This document shows positions 24,836-34,200 of a DNA stretch of 64,000 nucleotides, piece by piece (positions within the stretch are counted from its first letter, which is position 1; the number at the start of each line of letters is the position of its first letter). The notes below the pieces were generated by a model that worked only from the letters and a program-made list of their open reading frames with translations, was not told the DNA's origin and did no database searches. The stretch is from Cephalopachus bancanus (lineage: Eukaryota; Chordata; Mammalia; Primates; Tarsiidae). A program made the translations under genes and the position numbers. The stretch spans positions 8,866,001 through 8,930,000 of the forward strand of contig JAPVLO010000007.1 in NCBI GenBank assembly GCA_027257055.1, written 5' to 3'.

Positions 24836-26029
24836 TCTTATTTCTGTTTAAAACTAAAACAAGACAAAATTTTTTTTAAAAAAACTAAACTAAAAACTAA
24901 AAATTTTTTTTAAAAACTAAAGATGAGAACCTGGGAAAGTTGATACCCTGACCAAACCACAGGAAGGACTTGGGGAAGCCATGACTCAGCTGAACGCACT
25001 CCCAAAGGTGATGTGTTAGGAGGGCGGTCATTAAGCCGCTTGAGGCTGCAAAGGCCTCTGGGTCTGGGCAGGCCTGGGGGTGGCAGGAGAATGAGACCGA
25101 GCTGGCACTGCTGGAGCCCTCCCTGCCCTGTCCCCATGTCCCGCGCTCCAAGCAGGCCCAGCACTTTCCACAGAGCTCAGCCACCCTCGGCCAGTGGGCA
25201 TGGTCGGTCAGGACACTGTCAGTCACCCACATCCGTGGCCCAAACCCACGCTGGCTCCCACGGAGTCCCAACAGGCTGCTGGCTCAGGCCTGGCCTCCCA
25301 GCAGGACCCACTCCTGACGTGCAGGACCCCTCTTTCAAAAAGTAGGAATGAGGGCACATTTCAAGATGGCAATAGCAGAGCGTGAAACCAAGCCCAGGGC
25401 CCTGTGAAGCTGGGACCTGCGGGAGTGTAGAGTGGCGCACACCCACAAAGCCAGCCCCGCACCCCAGCCTGGCACCACTGTGCACAAAGCCTCTACTGGC
25501 TCAGAGGAGACCTTTTCTCTGGAAACATTCATCTACAGCAGACTCAAGCCCCAGGCAGGGCAGACAGCGGCATATGCTGTCTGGAGTCCCTGAAGGGGCT
25601 GTCCCACCATCGCCTGTTTCACAATCCGTCTGTTTCACACACAGATTTCACAACCCTGTGACCACGGCCACATTGGGAAATGCATCCCAAATCCAGACTG
25701 CCTGGGACCGCGAGGGTCCCTCAGTTCCTCTTCCACCAATGGCTTTGGCCTTGGCACCTGCTGGCCCGGAATCCCTCCGCACTGTCCCTTACAAGCCTGG
25801 CCCCTGCCTCCCCAGAGAGGCAGCCCCAAGCCTTTGTGTTCAAGTTGTGTTCAAGTCACCTCCAAGCCCTCTCCCTTCGCATTCTTCTCTGGTCCTGTGC
25901 CTCCTAGAATCTTCTCCTGGACTCAAAATGTTCTCACACGTGACACTTGTCTCGTCTTCAAGAACGCAAGCCCCAGGAGGACAGGGGTTCGCACCTGGCC
26001 CTGGTGGGTGCTCTGCAAATACAGGGTGG
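24836..26029. other. Intergenic, unclassified
   Basis: Includes an A/T-rich run (24865-24915) and a 238-codon open frame from 25382 with no recognisable domain; treated as non-coding. Confidence 0.5.
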
Positions 26030-26282
26030 AGATGCCACCTCTTCAGGGAAGGCTTCCCTGATCTCACCCCAGCATGTGTGCATCACCACCACATCTGAAA
26101 GGACCTCCTGACCTTTTTGTGCCATGGGTTTGCATGTGTGTCTGTAGTCCCCCTCCCACCTCACAATGTCACACGAGGGCAAGTAGTTTGTTTTGTTCAC
26201 AGGCCTGTGCCCAGTACCCAGCACAGAGCCTGACACTGAACAGAAGCACAGCATTTGTTGAATGAATGAAGGAAACATCTTT
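26030..26282 (+). mobile_element. L2 3' end
   Basis: cagggaaggcttccctgatc through acagcatttgttgaatgaat. Confidence 0.7.
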
Positions 26283-26705
26283 CCCTGGCTTGTGGGCTTC
26301 CTCCCAGGGACTCAGGCCTGCCAGGGGTGGTGTCACCCTCAAGCCAACACCCAGAAGAGTGAGTGCCCCCTCCTCAGCCCACAGTCACTTCCCCATGTAC
26401 CCTGGGTAGAATCAGCGAGTTGTGGCCTCCTGACACAGGGCAGAGTCAGTCACGTACTGTTGCATCTGGTGCATATTTGGAAGTCCCCCCCCTTAGAAGG
26501 GCTCTGGGCTTGGCTTAATTCTGTACTATCTACCCCTTGAAATTCATAATAATGAATGCTTTTTGAACAAGGGGTTCCACAAACCTGTAGCCAGTCCTGT
26601 TCAGGTGCCAGGCATGCCAGTATGGGTTTCAGCCACGGCCCAGGGTGTCTGGTTCTGCCTCCTCATGCCTGAATTCTCAGCACCACAGTCCCTGGCACAC
26701 CGAGG
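26283..26705. other. Intergenic, unclassified
   Basis: Nothing recognised. Confidence 0.5.
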
Positions 26706-27065
26706 GTTACCAGATTATACAAAGAAAAACAGAGGAGACGTCCAGTTAAATTTAAATTTCAGACAAGAAACACAGACATATTTAGTATAAGTATGTTCCA
26801 AAGATTGAATGAGAGGGATATACTTATACCAAACATTATTTATGGTTTATCTAAAATTTGCATGTATTTCTATTTCTATTTTATTTTATTTTTTCAAAGA
26901 AGAGACAGGGTCTTGCTATGCTGCCCAGGCTGGTCTCAAACTCCTGGACTCAAGTGATCTTCCTGGTTCAGCCTGTCAGAGTGCTGGGATGGTGGACTTT
27001 GAGCCACCACACCTGGCCAAATTCAAATTTACCCAGGCATCCTGCATTTTATCTGGCAGTCCTGG
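26706..27065. mobile_element. Hairpin MITE with Alu monomer inserted
   Basis: Left arm: accagattatacaaagaaaa and cagttaaatttaaatttcag; centre gtataagtatgttcc / atatacttatacc; right arm resumes at 27020 (aattcaaatttacccagg, tatctggcagtcc). Confidence 0.75.
26890..27019 (-). mobile_element. Alu monomer
   Basis: Reverse single arm: tgctgcccaggctggtctca to ccaccacacctggcc. Confidence 0.85.
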
Positions 27066-27174
27066 CTGCACAGGAAGCCTCCTTGGAGTGCTCCTTCCAG
27101 AGGGATGTTGTCCTTTCCTATCGCCCTGTCAGTGAAGGCATGCTTTCATCTATCTGATGGAACATGACCGGGTG

Positions 27175-27400
27175 GCAGTCCCTCCCCTGCCAGGGTAACT
27201 GGAGGATTAAATCATATAACCGCTGCTGTGTACTCAACCCTGTTCTACCACCTTCAAGGCACTGACTCCTCCTTTCTCCACAATCACACCCTGTGAAGGC
27301 ACCACTGGTGGTCATTTTGCAGAAGGGGAAATTGAGGCTGAAGCAGGAAAGGCACTCAGCCGAGGTCACACAGCTGTGTCCCCAGCCCTGACACCTGGCA
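27175..27400 (-). mobile_element. MIR
   Basis: cattttgcagaaggggaaat, gaggtcacacagctg. Confidence 0.85.
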
Positions 27401-27685
27401 TGAAGCCCTCTGGGCAGACCCAACCATGGAACTAGAGCCAGAGACCACTAGGCCAATCCCAGGTGACACCTTCAGCACAACGAGGTCACGAGGACTAGCA
27501 CTCAGTAATTGGTAGCCATGACTGCTGTTCCAGACAGATCGATGGGAGGTCAAGTGTTGTGGGTAGGTTTGTTTTTTCTTAATCCACTGAATTAACTGGT
27601 TATTTTTGCCTGCTGGCGGTGCAGCCTCCATTGTGTAAATGCTGCCTCATTTCCAAGACAATCAACGTGTGATTTCTCACTCCCA
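27401..27685. other. Intergenic, unclassified
   Basis: Nothing recognised. Confidence 0.45.
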
Positions 27686-27805
27686 GACTAGCCAGGTCTT
27701 CAGCAAGAGACTTCCCGGAGGGCAGGGGCTGCTCTGGCCTGGCTGAATTCCCCTGCTCAGGCTGCTACCCAGCAAAAAGTTTGTTGATTGAATGTATGAA
27801 GGGAA
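27686..27805 (+). mobile_element. L2 3' end
   Basis: cggagggcaggggctgctct, then gtttgttgattgaatgtatg. Confidence 0.6.
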
Positions 27806-27977
27806 AGCTGAAAAGAGGAATGGTGCTGGTGGTCTCCTTTGGCCTAGGAAGTGAGTGGGATCTGTGGTGAGCTCCAGGCCCATCCAACGTTTTCAGTGCT
27901 GCCCAAGGGGTGCTCAGAAACCCCCACCTTTTCTCCCTAACTGCACCAAGACAGTCCCTGGTGAAAAACATGCTAGT

Positions 27978-28279
27978 AGGCTGGGCTTGGTGGCTCAGCC
28001 TGTAATCCCAGCACTTTGGGAGGCCAAGGCAAGTGGATTGCCTGAGCCTGTGGGTTCGAGACCAGCCCGGGCAATTTGGCGAGGGCTTGTCTCTACAATA
28101 AAATAAAAAAATAGCTGGGCGTGGTAGTGCACACGCATCTGTAGTTCTCAGAAGGCTGAGGTGGAAGGATCGCCGGAGCCCACAAGGTCGATGCTGGGGT
28201 GGCCATGAGCGTGCGTGCCCCTGCACTCCAGCCTGGGCGAAGGAGTGAGACTCCAATTCAAAAAAAAAAAAAAAAAAAG
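27978..28279 (+). mobile_element. Alu, lineage-specific subfamily, second tier
   Basis: ggctcagcctgtaatcc, gattgcctgagcctgtgg, ttcgagaccagcccggg, acaataaaataaaaaaatag. Perfect 10-bp duplication ACATGCTAGT (27968 and 28280) and a long A tail. Confidence 0.95.
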
Positions 28280-28289
28280 ACATGCTAGT

Positions 28290-28869
28290 GATATATTGCC
28301 CTTTCCTCAAGGCAGGGGCTCAGCATGCCCAGGTCACAGCAGGGGCTCTGTGTAGGCCCTGGGCACCGCCATGCCCTGGTGGGAGGCTTGGGCCCTGGCC
28401 CAGAGCTGGTTGCAGCTCTAAGCCTGAGTTTCTCCCAAACAATTGTTGTCCAGCGTCTTTGAACCTCTTTCTGGGCTGGACACTTGGGCTCCCTTATAAA
28501 ACAGGGAACCAGCCAGCCAGCCCCGAGCTCCAACCCTTTGGGAAACCGTTCCCAGCCTTCCTGGGGAGTGTCCAGGCCCCACTGTGCCTGGTGCAAGCGA
28601 AGACGCAACCACTTCCTGCATGGCTTTCTCTGAGTTCGGGGTGAAGTGGCTCTGGTCAAGACAAGTTCTTGTCCCCACTCTCCTTTCACTTTCCAAATCC
28701 AACCTATCAAAAAGAAAGTAACAATAATCTGTCAACACTTCCCCCCCCCTCTGAATACACAAAAAGTCCTTGTTCATTACCCAAACTGCAGGCACGACAG
28801 GACTCGGGATATTTAAGGAGCAAGAACTGTGTGGGGGAGGGGGAGGCAGATACCTCGGGCCCCACCCTC
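28290..28869. other. Intergenic, unclassified
   Basis: C9 run at 28741; nothing else. Confidence 0.5.
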
Positions 28870-29020
28870 GTGTGACCTCAAGCCGGAGGCTTCCCCGGCC
28901 GGCTTCCTGCTCTGTAAAATGGGGATAACATCCTGCCTCACCAAGTTGGAGTCAGGTTGAGTTAGTATTTGGAAAGTTTCTGGCACAGGTAGACAATCCG
29001 TAAGAGCTCGTTAAGTAAGC
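28870..29020 (+). mobile_element. MIR
   Basis: ctgctctgtaaaatggggat, then gtttctggcacaggtagac. Confidence 0.75.
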
Positions 29021-29769
29021 GTGGCCCCAGGAGAGGGTCGAAGAGGCACACACCAAATTCTTGAGAAGCTGGAGGCGGGCCAGGGAGGGGAGGTCTCTTA
29101 TGTAATATTTTGATATCTTTTTAAGCCTGGAGAATGTGTTCTTGTAGCACTCCAGTAATTAAAAATTAAGTTGAAGTACAACCCCCTTGCCCATCCCTCC
29201 CCCACACTCCTTCTGTACTCCCGAGCCGCGCGCCCCCACCCCCGCCGGTGGCCCCTCGGGCAGCAGACAATGGGTGTGGATTCGCCCCGGCCCGGCCGGA
29301 GCCGCCACAATACACTAGTCCCGGCACCTATTTGCATGACAAGGGCTCCCGGGCGAGTCTACCGGAGTTCCAGTCTTTCCGCGTCCACCCCCTTGGGTTC
29401 GGGTTAAAGTGCGCCGGGCTTTGGTGGGGTGGGAGCCGCCGACTGCGGCGGAACCGCGGGCGGAGAGTCTCCGGCGAAATCAGGCAACGGGTGATTGATC
29501 GCGGGGCCCCTCCCCCTCTCTCTGCTGTCCCTTCCCTGAGCCCCCGGGGACCTGGCCCTCCTGGGAAGACCGGCTCACCCCAAAAGACTGGGTCAAGGGC
29601 CCCGGGCGGGCGGGGGAGGGCGCACCGGCGACTCGCAGGGGGGCGGCCGACCCGGGCCCCTCCTCCCGGGACCCGGCGCGTGCGGGCGGGCGTGCCGAGT
29701 GACCCCGGGGGTGGAGGGGCCCTGCGCCCCTGCTCCGTCGCGCCGGGGCCGGGTCTACGCGGGCCGCCT

Positions 29770-29940
29770 CGATCTGGCCCTTTAAGAGCCCGCCCCGCTT
29801 CCCGTCACCCCGCCCCCCGGCCCGGGGAGGGGGTGCGGGGGAACCTCGGCGGGGATTGGCGCAGCGCGCGCCCCCTCCCCGGCCCCCGCGCGGTGGGAAC
29901 CGGCAGCCCCGTCTAGCGCTGACGTCAGACCGTCTGCCTG
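29770..29940 (+). promoter_or_regulatory. PMEPA1 core promoter region
   Basis: Contains a TTTAAG element (29781), GC boxes from 29791 (CCGCCCCGC) and about 29810 (CCCCGCCCCCC), an inverted CCAAT box (ATTGG, 29855-29859) and a perfect palindromic CRE, TGACGTCA, at 29920-29927. SMAD half-sites surround the CRE: GTCT 29911, CAGAC 29926, GTCTG 29932. No canonical TATA box. Direction is inferred from exon 1. Confidence 0.7.
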
Positions 29941-30336
29941 CCTCCGGCCGCGGTCTCAGAGCGAAACCCGATCTCCTTGGACTTGAATGAGGAGGCGGCG
30001 GCGGCGGCGGCGGCGGAGGCGCTCGGCTGGGGAGAGCTAGCGGCGGAGGCTCAGCGCCGGCGGCCGCGCGCGCCCCGCTGCCGGCCCATTCTCCGGACGC
30101 CGCCCGCGGGCACTGCCGACGCCCCGGGGCGGCCGGGGGCGCAGAGAAGCGCGGCCCCGCGCGCGGAGCCCCGCGGTGCCCGGGGAACTTGGCGGCGACC
30201 CGAGCCCGGCCAGCCGGGGCGCGCCTCCCCCGCCGCGCGCCTCCTGCATGCGGGGCCCGACCCCCGGGCGCCGGCCGGAGCCCCCCCCGGCCGCCCCCGC
30301 GCGCCCCGCGCCCCGCGCCGCGCCGCCGCGCCGTCC
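29940..30336 (+). other. PMEPA1: PMEPA1 exon 1 5' leader (approximate 5' end)
   Basis: Very GC-rich leader upstream of the PMEPA1 start. The transcription start cannot be fixed from sequence; I place it just downstream of the CRE at 29920. The leader holds only two AUGs (29987 and 30248), both out of frame with PMEPA1 and both opening upstream ORFs. A CGG run at 29996-30016 encodes arginine in uORF1 and alanine in the main frame. The main frame is open back to a TGA at 29920. Confidence 0.65.
29987..30040 (+). CDS. uORF1, 17 codons, poly-arginine
   Basis: An upstream ORF in the PMEPA1 leader: Met, then eleven consecutive Arg codons (AGG AGG, seven CGG, AGG, CGC), then SAGES and TAG. Start context is weak (T at -3, A at +4). 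Poly-basic nascent peptides are known to slow ribosomes in the exit tunnel, so this could act in cis; that is inference. It reaches the mRNA only if transcription starts upstream of 29987. Confidence 0.55.
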   Translation: MRRRRRRRRRRRSAGES

Positions 30337-30349
30337 ATGCACCGCTTGA
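30248..30349 (+). CDS. uORF2, 33 codons, overlapping the PMEPA1 start
   Basis: Second upstream AUG, in another frame from PMEPA1. It runs 33 codons, rich in Pro, Arg and Ala, through the PMEPA1 AUG at 30337, and stops with TGA at 30347-30349. The stop overlaps the codon for Met5 of PMEPA1 (ATG 30349-30351) as TGATG, a geometry compatible with termination-reinitiation. Start context is weak (T at -3). Presence is read directly; regulation is inferred. Confidence 0.6.
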   Translation: MRGPTPGRRPEPPPAAPARPAPRAAPPRRPCTA

Positions 30350-30445
30350 TGGGGGTCAACAGCACCGCCGCCGCCGCCGCCGGGCAGCCCAATGTCTCCT
30401 GCACGTGCAACTGCAAACGCTCTTTGTTCCAGAGCATGGAGATCA
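30337..30445 (+). CDS. PMEPA1: PMEPA1 isoform a, coding part of exon 1 (partial gene)
   Basis: Encodes residues 1-36 plus the first base of codon 37, opening MHRLMGVNSTAAAAAGQPNV and ending FQSMEI. I recognise this as the N-terminus of PMEPA1/TMEPAI, a type Ib endosomal/Golgi membrane protein. In the known family it recruits NEDD4-type E3 ligases through PY motifs and blocks SMAD2/3 through a SIM motif, limiting TGF-beta signalling; those parts lie in exons outside this window. Visible here are a luminal N-terminal segment, an alanine tract (residues 11-15), possible N-glycosylation sites at N8 (NST) and N19 (NVS), and a cysteine cluster (C22, C24, C26) before the membrane segment expected in exon 2. 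The exon ends ATCA/GTGAGT, a phase-1 donor consistent with continuation into Thr37. The start context is weak (T at -3, C at +4). Met5 and Met34 are further in-frame AUGs. Confidence 0.95.
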
Positions 30446-30453
30446 GTGAGTGA
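30446..30453 (+). other. Splice donor of PMEPA1 exon 1
   Basis: ATCA/GTGAGTGA: strong 5' splice-site consensus directly after Ile36, interrupting codon 37. It explains why the open frame runs only a few codons further before a stop at 30451-30453. Confidence 0.9.
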
Positions 30454-30835
30454 CCCCGCGCCCCCTCCCCGGAGGCCCCGACGCGCCCGGACCCCGCGTC
30501 GGGGCGCAGCTGCGGGCGGGGCCGGGCCGCGCGCGCCCCCTCGGGCCGAGCGCCCCGCGCCCCGGCTGCGCCGCCGCGCCCCGGGCGCGCCCTCCCGGCC
30601 CGCGGCAGCTGGCGGCCGGCCCGGCTTTGTCCCGCGGCGCTGCGAGCCCGGCGCTGCCCCCGCCGCCCGCGCCCCGCCCGCCGGGACTCGGACCCGGGGC
30701 CCGGCGGCGGCGCGGGGAGGGCCGGGCGGGCGGGTCAGTGAAGTTGCCGTTTTGTCTCCCTGAGGGGCGGTCGCAATGGAGCAATTAGGCCGGCGCTTTA
30801 TCAACTTTGGGGGGGCGGGGGGCGTGTGAGACACT

Positions 30836-31234
30836 GTCTGGTCTGCGAGGTGTCTGGGGCTCCGGGCGGGTGTCTGGAGTGCTCGTGGCGCTGCGTCTCG
30901 GAGAGTGTCTGTCCGTGCGTCTGTGGAGTGTGCGTGTCTGCGTGACTCTGTCTGGGTCCTCGGCGTCTGTCGGTTGCGCCCGTGGGTCTGAGCCTCGGTC
31001 TTTCCCGAGAGAGTGTGTCTCCGAGTCTCCCTGCTTTCGTGCGTGTCTCTCTGGAATGTCTCTCTTGGGGTCTGGTCTGGACCGGGCCGGATCTGGGGAC
31101 CATTTGTGTCCAGGTGTCTGAATCCAGGGCTCAGTGCGGTGCGTCTGTCCCAACGTGTGTGTGTCATTGTGCCACTGTCTGTGTCCCCGACGCGCCTATA
31201 AATAGCCTCTGTCTGGACAGCTTGGTTAAGTCTG
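30836..31234 (+). repeat. Degenerate GTCTG array (17 SMAD half-sites, one strand)
   Basis: I count 17 GTCTG pentamers in 399 bp, starting at 30836, 30841, 30852, 30872, 30907, 30919, 30936, 30950, 30965, 30986, 31070, 31075, 31116, 31143, 31177, 31211 and 31230, and no CAGAC on the same strand. Several further GTCT tetramers lie between them. Units look like decayed GTGTCTG repeats with uneven spacing. Confidence 0.8.
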
Positions 31235-31261
31235 GCTGGGACGGCGGTTACTGGTGAGTCA
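31197..31261 (+). promoter_or_regulatory. TATA box with downstream donor-like / AP-1 sequence
   Basis: TATAAATAG at 31197-31205 is a canonical TATA box in GC-rich sequence inside intron 1. About 50 bp downstream, CTG/GTGAGTCA offers a donor-like site (GT at 31254) that is also a perfect AP-1 site, TGAGTCA (31255-31261). It could be a secondary PMEPA1 promoter, but the implied first exon would be only about 25 nt. Confidence 0.35.
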
Positions 31262-34200
31262 AAGTTTGGGTGTTTGTGTTTGGGGCTGCCTTGCCCTAGA
31301 CGGGGACAGTGGGCCAAGGGTGGGGAGGGGGGACTTGAACCTTGCTGCCAACGCAGGGCCCCGTGCACCCAGACCTGGAGAGGAGCAAGTCTCCACTTCC
31401 CCCATACTTAGCCCACCCTGATGGCCACTGAACTGAGGAGATCCCCGGGGTCTCTGGCTTCCAGCCTCCAACACCTCCCCAGCCCACCTTTTTTGGGGGG
31501 CCTTGTGCCTCTCTGAGCCATTTCCCCATCCTTGGACCCCAGGTCAAGGGACACCTGGCCCTCCCCTGTTCGGGCCAGCAGCCCAGAAGCCAACCACCAG
31601 AGAGCGAGGGCAGTCGCCCGGTGACTCAGAAGCCAGTTTCCGCAGGCGGCTGCCACTGTCTGTGGCCCCTGAGCCTGTACAGTGAGGTGGAGGAAGTAAA
31701 AATAACCAGACTGACGGGGCTCTGGTGCTGGGTCCTCCACCCCATGCCCTGCCTCCCCTCCTGGAAGCCCGGCTGGCTCTCCCCCCACCCCACCTCCAGC
31801 AGCCCGCGCCAGGCCAGCAGGGTGCCAAGGAGGACCGGCCCAGAGCCAGCGTTTGCGGAATTGACTTGCCTTCCCAAAGGCCCTTTGTGAACCCAGGAGG
31901 CTGATGAAATGCACGGGGATATTATTAAATATGTTCGCACATGTTTGGCGCATCTTGCTGCTGTGAGGTGGGTTTCTGCTGCCCGAGTTCCCTGGTGCCT
32001 TATTTTGCCCTCCGCCCTCTAAAGGCACCCAAGGGGTTCACACTGTTGTGTCGCCCTTATTCGGAAGGCTGGGCGCATTGGAACTTTCTGCTTTTTTCCT
32101 CTCTGTATGGTCAGGACTTTTTTTTTTTTTTAGTTGCATCTTTCTCCTGTCTGCCCCTTCTTTGGCTAATCAGCCCTTAATGTCGTTTTGGCAGAGATCA
32201 GTCCTTTTGTTAAACTACCTGTCTTCGCACTGTGCAACTCACCACCTGCAGCATCGGAGTGGGACCTTTGAGGTTAATGCCCACAGCCCCAGCCTATTCC
32301 AGCTGGCCCCTGGGTGCCCCAGTGAGTCCCTGCTCTGTGTATACACAGCCTCAGACTTCCTGGAAGAAATCCTCCAGGCAGGGAACTGATCTTAGAAATG
32401 CAAGTATAATGTAACAGTTTGTTGCACGCGCTAACCAGATATCCCTGGGTGAGGAAGAAAGACCCAGGGTGAGGAAGCCCTGAGGCCTGGTGTTTCCTGG
32501 AGTTTCTTTACACCAAAAGATAGGAGGGAAGGGGGAAAAAACTGCCCTTGGCTGCTGGATGTTGCACTTCCTGTGAGTTGACAGTTGGGAGTCTGTTTCC
32601 AACTAGATCCCTGGTGGACTTGGAGCTGTGTCCACGAGGCTCCTACTTTTTTTCACAAAGGGAGATTGGCCCGGGCCTCAGTTTGCTCATCTGAAAAATA
32701 TGACCATGATGGCTGAAATCTAAAATTTGACAGTCTTTCAAGAGAGGGTCTCTGCTTTCCGGAGTCTGGCCACAGGACTGCCCCTGCTCCCCCTGTCACA
32801 GCTAGACCTGGTTTCCTACCCACAGGTGCTGGTTCCTCTGCGTGGTCTTCAGTTGCCCCGAATTTCAGACCTGGGAGTAGCCTGTGTAAGCGTGGGGTTC
32901 TTGCCCTTGGTTTATAGATGAGGGAAGTCGGTGACAAAAGCTTCACCCAAGGTCTGAAACCCACGCTAACCCTGGGCCAGCATTGTTTCTCATGGACAGC
33001 ACATGCGGCTTCTTAAAACTTTGGAGATTGGACTCCAGGGTAGGTCCACCTTGAACTTGGAAACTGAAGGAAATTGGCAGCACCCCTCTGCACCCCAAGA
33101 GGGTGGAGAATGGAGGCTGAGACCAGGTCTGCCCTAGGGAGGCCATTTGCAATGGTCTTAAGTTTAACGAGACACTCTTGGGTTCATCTTTTCTGAGAGT
33201 CAGAGGTGAGGGTGCTGTCTGGTGGGAATTCAGTGTTCTCAAAGCACATCCATGGGAAAATATGCCTTTCTTTTAAAAAGCCAGGGGTCCTGGGATTAAA
33301 TGCAGCTGATACAGCAACAGCCTAGCAGAGCTGACTGCCGGGACTCGGCCACTTTGGAGGAAAGGCCGCCTCCTGGCATGGGTCTTCCTGGCACCCAGGT
33401 CGACCTTGGTTTCAGTTCTGCTGCATCTCAGAAATCACCCCCAGGCTTCATCCTCTGGCTTTTGTCGGTGGGTCAGGCCAAACCTGATGCCGAGACCGCC
33501 CCTGGGAGGCGCCCCTGCCCTAGACCCAGCTCTGGCGGGATCTCCGGTGGCAGCTTAATGTTTAACGCCACCGCCTGACTGGAGTCACCGAGCCACCAAA
33601 CTGTTCCAAACAACATCCCCAAGCATCAGAGGTTCACAGGACATCCTGTGTTCCATGGGTTTGACAGGGACATGCCGTTCACATCAGGCACTTGCTTGAA
33701 TCCGGGGTCTCTTGGCCTCGGTTCTATGACATTCTGGGCCTGATGACTCTTGGTAGGGAGAGTAGGGTAGTCCTGGGCACTGGAGGGTGCTCTCGGCATC
33801 CCTGTCCTCCACCCACTAAGTGCCAGCACCTCTCTCCTGGTTGTGACAGCCAGAAAGTTCTCCAGACATCGCCAAATGCCCCTGGCTGAGAGCCTCTGTT
33901 TAATCAATTAGTGGCTTCTTCTGAGGGAGTGGGGGCCAGAGGGCAGTGTCTGAGTTACCAGAAGACCCTCAGTTCCCACCAGACACCAGCCCCGTGTCTG
34001 TGGTCCCTCGCCCTCCAAGTTGGCATCTGCCTGCCCTTCCTCCACTCAGCCTTTATTGAGTGCCTATTGTGTGTCAGGAAGGAAGGATCTTGAGATGCGA
34101 GTTTCTTTTTTCCATCTTGGACTTGGCGTGGATGGGGAGCGACTCTGGCATTAGGAAAGCTGCTGTTTTGGGATTTGGGTTCAGATACGGGCGTCTGGCA

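Larger units (their letters stand above)
29210..31250. promoter_or_regulatory. PMEPA1 CpG island
   Basis: A dense run of CG dinucleotides and GC-rich sequence from about 29.2 kb to 31.25 kb, free of interspersed repeats, spanning promoter, exon 1 and proximal intron. Its left part holds a perfect octamer ATTTGCAT (29330-29337) and a PBX/HOX-like TGATTGAT (29492-29499). A G-quadruplex-type run lies at 29604-29620. Confidence 0.9.
28800..31400 (-). ncRNA. Possible antisense lncRNA (position of human NKILA)
   Basis: In human, the NF-kappaB-interacting lncRNA NKILA (about 2.6 kb) starts inside PMEPA1 intron 1 and runs antisense across exon 1. By position its start would fall near 31.3-31.4 kb here and its end near 28.7-28.9 kb. 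A consensus kappaB site (GGGGATCTCC on the minus strand) at 31437-31446 suits such a promoter. I see no AATAAA on the minus strand near the expected end, and whether this species expresses it is unknown. Both ends are estimates. Confidence 0.3.

Noticed and set aside
25382..26098. A 238-codon plus-strand open frame
   Set aside because: No recognisable domain, overlapping frames on both strands, and its right end runs into an L2 element.
28495..28502. TATAAAA-like word upstream of PMEPA1
   Set aside because: Outside the CpG island, 1.4 kb from the leader, and with no other promoter elements.
30037..31368. A 443-codon minus-strand open frame across exon 1 and the GTCTG array
   Set aside because: It begins at a GTG, is rich in Arg, Pro, Gly and Ala from CpG DNA, and its middle part simply decodes the CAGAC array. 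No domain is visible; GC-rich DNA lacks stops.
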